A DNA stretch of 64,000 nt from assembly GCF_023276655.1 (NCBI RefSeq), contig NZ_JALGRK010000002.1, positions 546,433 to 610,432 on the forward strand. The letters are read 5' to 3'. This DNA is from Olsenella intestinalis (GTDB taxonomy: Bacteria; Actinomycetota; Coriobacteriia; Coriobacteriales; Atopobiaceae). Made by a program: the position numbers and the translations under genes. Below the pieces are notes generated by a model that saw only the letters and a program-made list of their open reading frames with translations, did not search any database and was not told where the DNA came from. This document shows, piece by piece, positions 61,624 to 64,000 of this stretch (position 1 is its first letter; every line of letters begins with the position of its first letter).

Positions 61624-62733
61624 TCAGGACGCGCGGTGGGCGTCGCAGAAGGCGCCCGCGTGCTCGGCGAGAAGGTCGTCGGGCACGGAGCTGAGACGGA
61701 CCCTGCCGATGACCTGGGGCAGGGCGAGAAGGAATCGGTTCGTGCGCAGGAAGCGCTCGGACTTGAGGGCATCGACCATCGCCTCAGGCTCGACGTCGGC
61801 GGCAAGCTCGCCGAGGCCGAGGGTCTCGAGGAGCTCGTCCTGAGCGAGCACGTCGTCGACGGAGAGCTGCCCCATGCCGGCCGAGAGGCGCGCGGAGAAG
61901 CGGAGCGCCTCGGCGAGGAGGACGGAGCGCTCGGATGCGGGAACGAGGCGCGAGAGGGCGCGCACGAAGGTCTGGCCGAAGCCGAGCGACTGGCGCACCG
62001 CGATGGCGGTCGACGAGGCGAGGCGGCCGCGCGCCTTGAGGATGTCCACCGCCTCCTCGATAAGCACGCTCTTCTCGCCCGACGCGATCTCGTCCGCGCA
62101 GTCCCAGAGGCGGGAGAAGGTGTTCTCGTTCTCGGCCATGGCCGTGGCGGCCATGATGGCCAGGCCGTGGCGGGTGCGCTCGGAGGCGAGGTCGAGGTCC
62201 ATGGCGTCGGCGTCGCAGAGCAGCACGCGGCAGAAGGCGCCGCAGGAGACCATGTCGTCGTCTCCGGCCACGGCGAGGCCGCGCGGGGTCAGCGCGACCT
62301 CGAGCATCGCCTCGAGGTCGAGGGCGACCGCCACGAAGGGGACGCCGGAGCACCAGAGGGCGCTCGCGTTGCAGGCGGCGCTCAGGGCGTCGACGTCGCC
62401 GACGGCCATGACGAGGTCGTCAGCCGTGACGTGGGCCTCGCGCAGGTCGTTGAAGAGGGTCGCCTGCGCCTCGAGGGTGCGGGAGTCGGGGCCGGCCGCG
62501 ACCGTGACCCTGCGGACCTCGAAGCCGCCGTCGGTGAGCTGGCGCCTCAGGCGCTCGACGAGGCCCTCGTCGACCTCAGGGGTGCTCACGAGGGCGCAGA
62601 GGCGCGGCTTGCCGACGAGCGTGGCCAAGGAGCGGCCGCAGCTCTCGATGACGCCGCCGCCGGCGCGCACGTCGCAGGAGCCGCCCGGGGCGGAGACCCA
62701 CTGCCTGATGGCCTGTGACTCGGTGGTGCTCAT
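61624..62733 (-). CDS. AroB-like (3-dehydroquinate synthase family) protein, catalytic residues missing
   Basis: The 369-residue product aligns by eye with dehydroquinate synthase: AGGGVIESCGRSLATL at the start, LTDGGFEVRRVTVAAG, then DLVMAVGDVDALSAACNAS where AroB has its GGG(V)xGD glycine loop. The zinc motif GHTFGHA reads GQTFVRA (residues 253-259), both His being lost. The PTTLLAQVDSSVGGK block is replaced by ALDLEAMLEV. Start ATG 62733 overlaps the aroK stop (ATGA) and has AAGGGA upstream. It is probably inactive as AroB and kept for another, perhaps structural or regulatory, role. Confidence 0.65.
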   Translation of the reverse strand: MSTTESQAIRQWVSAPGGSCDVRAGGGVIESCGRSLATLVGKPRLCALVSTPEVDEGLVERLRRQLTDGGFEVRRVTVAAGPDSRTLEAQATLFNDLREAHVTADDLVMAVGDVDALSAACNASALWCSGVPFVAVALDLEAMLEVALTPRGLAVAGDDDMVSCGAFCRVLLCDADAMDLDLASERTRHGLAIMAATAMAENENTFSRLWDCADEIASGEKSVLIEEAVDILKARGRLASSTAIAVRQSLGFGQTFVRALSRLVPASERSVLLAEALRFSARLSAGMGQLSVDDVLAQDELLETLGLGELAADVEPEAMVDALKSERFLRTNRFLLALPQVIGRVRLSSVPDDLLAEHAGAFCDAHRAS

Positions 62734-63278
62734 AGCAATCCCTTCTCCCAGAGCAGCTGCGCCGCCTCTGAGGCAACCTGCTCGAAGTCCTTTCCGCGGA
62801 TGTCGATGCGCAGGTCGCACTCGCGCTCGTAGAGCGGGCGGCGGTGCGCGTAGAGGGCACGTGCCGACTCGGGCGTGTCATAGTCGGGCCTGAGCTCGGG
62901 GTGGCGGATCTGCCTCAGCGAGTCCTCGAGGTCGCCGTCGAGAAAGACGATGGTCCCCATCTGGTGCATGAGCTCGCAGGATGCCGGCCCCTCGACGATG
63001 CCGCCGCCGCAGCTGACGAGAAGGGACTTGCGCTCCCTCAGGCGCTCGAGCACGCGGGCCTCGCCGCGCCTGAACTCGTCCTCACCGTCCTCCGAGAAGA
63101 TGTCGCAGACGGTCTTGCCGAGCGCGCGCTCGACCATGCGGTCGGTGTCGACGTAGCTCCTCCTGAAGAGCTTTCCGAGGTTGCGGGCGAGCGTCGACTT
63201 GCCCGCGCCCAGGAAGCCCACGAAGAAGATGTGGTCGCACCCCTCGTGGACGACGTATCCGGTTGTGCCTTGTTCCAT
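62730..63278 (-). CDS. aroK: Shikimate kinase
   Basis: AroK phosphorylates shikimate with ATP. The 182-residue product has Walker A GFLGAGKST (21-29), YVDTDRMVERALG, DIFSEDGEDEFRRGEARVL, SCGGGIVE and the lid region RPDYDTPESARALYAHRRPLYER. I chose the ATG at 63278 with GGAG eight bases upstream. It is coupled to the AroB-like gene; aroA, aroC and aroE are not in the window. Confidence 0.9.
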   Translation of the reverse strand: MEQGTTGYVVHEGCDHIFFVGFLGAGKSTLARNLGKLFRRSYVDTDRMVERALGKTVCDIFSEDGEDEFRRGEARVLERLRERKSLLVSCGGGIVEGPASCELMHQMGTIVFLDGDLEDSLRQIRHPELRPDYDTPESARALYAHRRPLYERECDLRIDIRGKDFEQVASEAAQLLWEKGLL

Positions 63279-63350
63279 TGTGTGAAGCTCCGAGCGTACG
63301 TGGTTTTTCGGCCACGATTCTACCACCCGAGGCGCCCCGTCAAGCGAGGG

Positions 63351-63860
63351 CTAGCGCTCTCCACCATCCTCGAACGTCTTGCCCCTCAGGACGAGCCTCT
63401 CCCCCACGCGCATGATGTGCGTGTACCAGAGGTCGCGCCGGGACTGGGGCCTGACGAGGATGGTCCTGACGCCCGCGAGGTTGCCGGCGACGACGTCGGT
63501 GAAGACCTGGTCGCCGATCATGACGGCCTCGTCGGCCGTGGCGCCCATGAGCGAGAGGGCGCGCCTCAGGGCGAAGGGCGCCGGCTTCATGGCGTGGTGG
63601 ACGACCTCGCAGCCAAGCTCGCGCGCGCTCTTCTCGACCTGGGAGCCGTGGAAGTTGTTGGAGACGACGCAGGTCTTGATGCCCGCGGCGCGCACCTCGT
63701 CGAGCCAGGCCGAGACCGCGGGAGGCGCGACCTTGGCGTCGCGCGGGACGCAGGTGTTGTCACGGTCGATCAGGACGCAGGTGACGCCCGCGGCGGCAAG
63801 CTCCGCCACGGGGATCTGGTCGACGCGCTCGAAGTAGCGCCATGCCGAGAAGAGCCCCAT
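63351..63860 (-). CDS. yqeG: YqeG family HAD-IIIA phosphatase
   Basis: The 169-residue product has the HAD nucleophile motif VLIDRDNTCVPRD (Asp32, Asp34), motif II CVVSNNFHGSQV and AMKPAPFALRRAL, and motif IV MIGDQVFTDVVAGNLAGVRTILV. This is the pattern of YqeG. Its substrate is unknown. It starts one base after the mltG stop. Confidence 0.92.
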   Translation of the reverse strand: MGLFSAWRYFERVDQIPVAELAAAGVTCVLIDRDNTCVPRDAKVAPPAVSAWLDEVRAAGIKTCVVSNNFHGSQVEKSARELGCEVVHHAMKPAPFALRRALSLMGATADEAVMIGDQVFTDVVAGNLAGVRTILVRPQSRRDLWYTHIMRVGERLVLRGKTFEDGGER

Positions 63861-63861
63861 C

Positions 63862-64000
63862 CTACGCAGCCCACCCCTCGGACTTGGCCTTCTCGATCGC
63901 GCGCTCGTGCTCCTCGTAGGTCTCGGAGAACGTGTGGTTGGAGTAGGAGCCGTTCTCGATGATGAGGAAGTACTTGTAGTTGGTCGTCGCGGGGTCCGCG
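63862..64000 (-). CDS. mltG: Endolytic transglycosylase MltG, C-terminal end only
   Basis: The open frame entering from the right end reads DPATTNYKYFLIIENGSYSNHTFSETYEEHE... and ends at TAG 63864-63862. The YFLI-(5-10)-HTFSETYEEH block is the end of MltG (YceG-like), the membrane enzyme that cuts nascent glycan strands. mltG-yqeG adjacency is common in Gram-positives. The start and catalytic Glu are outside the window. Confidence 0.8.
   Translation of the reverse strand, partial: ADPATTNYKYFLIIENGSYSNHTFSETYEEHERAIEKAKSEGWAA

Noticed and set aside
61624..62733. Calling this gene a working 3-dehydroquinate synthase
   Set aside because: The zinc-ligand His motif and the conserved PTTLLAQ block are absent, so only family membership is claimed.

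Overview
The window is high-GC bacterial DNA (mid-60s percent by eye) with dense, mostly co-directional genes. A complete-looking dcw (division/cell wall) cluster with MraZ, SepF, YggT and DivIVA but no ftsA points to a Gram-positive actinobacterium. Papain-like and DUF5648 secreted proteins, mannose-family PTS and a pepQ-efp-asp23-nusB-xseB-tlyA-nadK-recN string fit an anaerobic host-associated Coriobacteriia (Olsenella/Atopobium/Collinsella-like). This placement is an inference from gene content and composition; no 16S gene is present.

Layout. 1-4.6 kb: 3' part of priA, a glycerol dehydrogenase and metK under a SAM-I riboswitch, all on the minus strand. 4.7-7.9 kb: gltX and a fused serine dehydratase (plus). 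8-10 kb: a UPF0104-type membrane protein, then a tRNA-Gln and two identical tRNA-Glu genes with a clear promoter and terminator. 10-14 kb: two secreted-protein genes with near-identical DUF5648 tails, one a papain-family protease. 14-17.5 kb: an amino-acid ABC transporter whose binding protein and permease are fused and whose ATPase has an extra C-terminal domain. 17.9-24.9 kb (plus): a cassette of YfhO-like GT-C protein, sugar aminotransferase, ATP-grasp ligase, two SMR-type half-transporters and a polyprenyl-phosphate glycosyltransferase, read here as a cell-surface glycan decoration pathway. 24.9-28.3 kb: CCA-adding enzyme, YigZ, EIIA-Glc and rnpB. 28.4-48.3 kb: the dcw cluster on the minus strand, driven by a promoter overlapped by MraZ boxes. 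48.4-56.7 kb: xerD, pyrG, recN, nadK, tlyA, xseB, nusB, asp23, efp. 56.9-60.2 kb: a mannose-type PTS operon with its DUF956 partner. 60.4-64 kb: pepQ, a degenerate AroB-like protein, aroK, yqeG and the 3' end of mltG.

The most striking signal is not a gene. The 10-mer CGAGAAGAGC (or its complement) occurs at least 31 times in 64 kb, about evenly in both orientations, inside genes and more than proportionally in intergenic gaps. There it often sits in a hairpin loop or next to a terminator stem. This is the frequency, symmetry and placement known for DNA uptake sequences in Pasteurellaceae and Neisseria, and it is not a feature I know to be described for this group.

Start codons were chosen by Shine-Dalgarno spacing and family alignment from memory. 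Alternatives are given where the choice is open.
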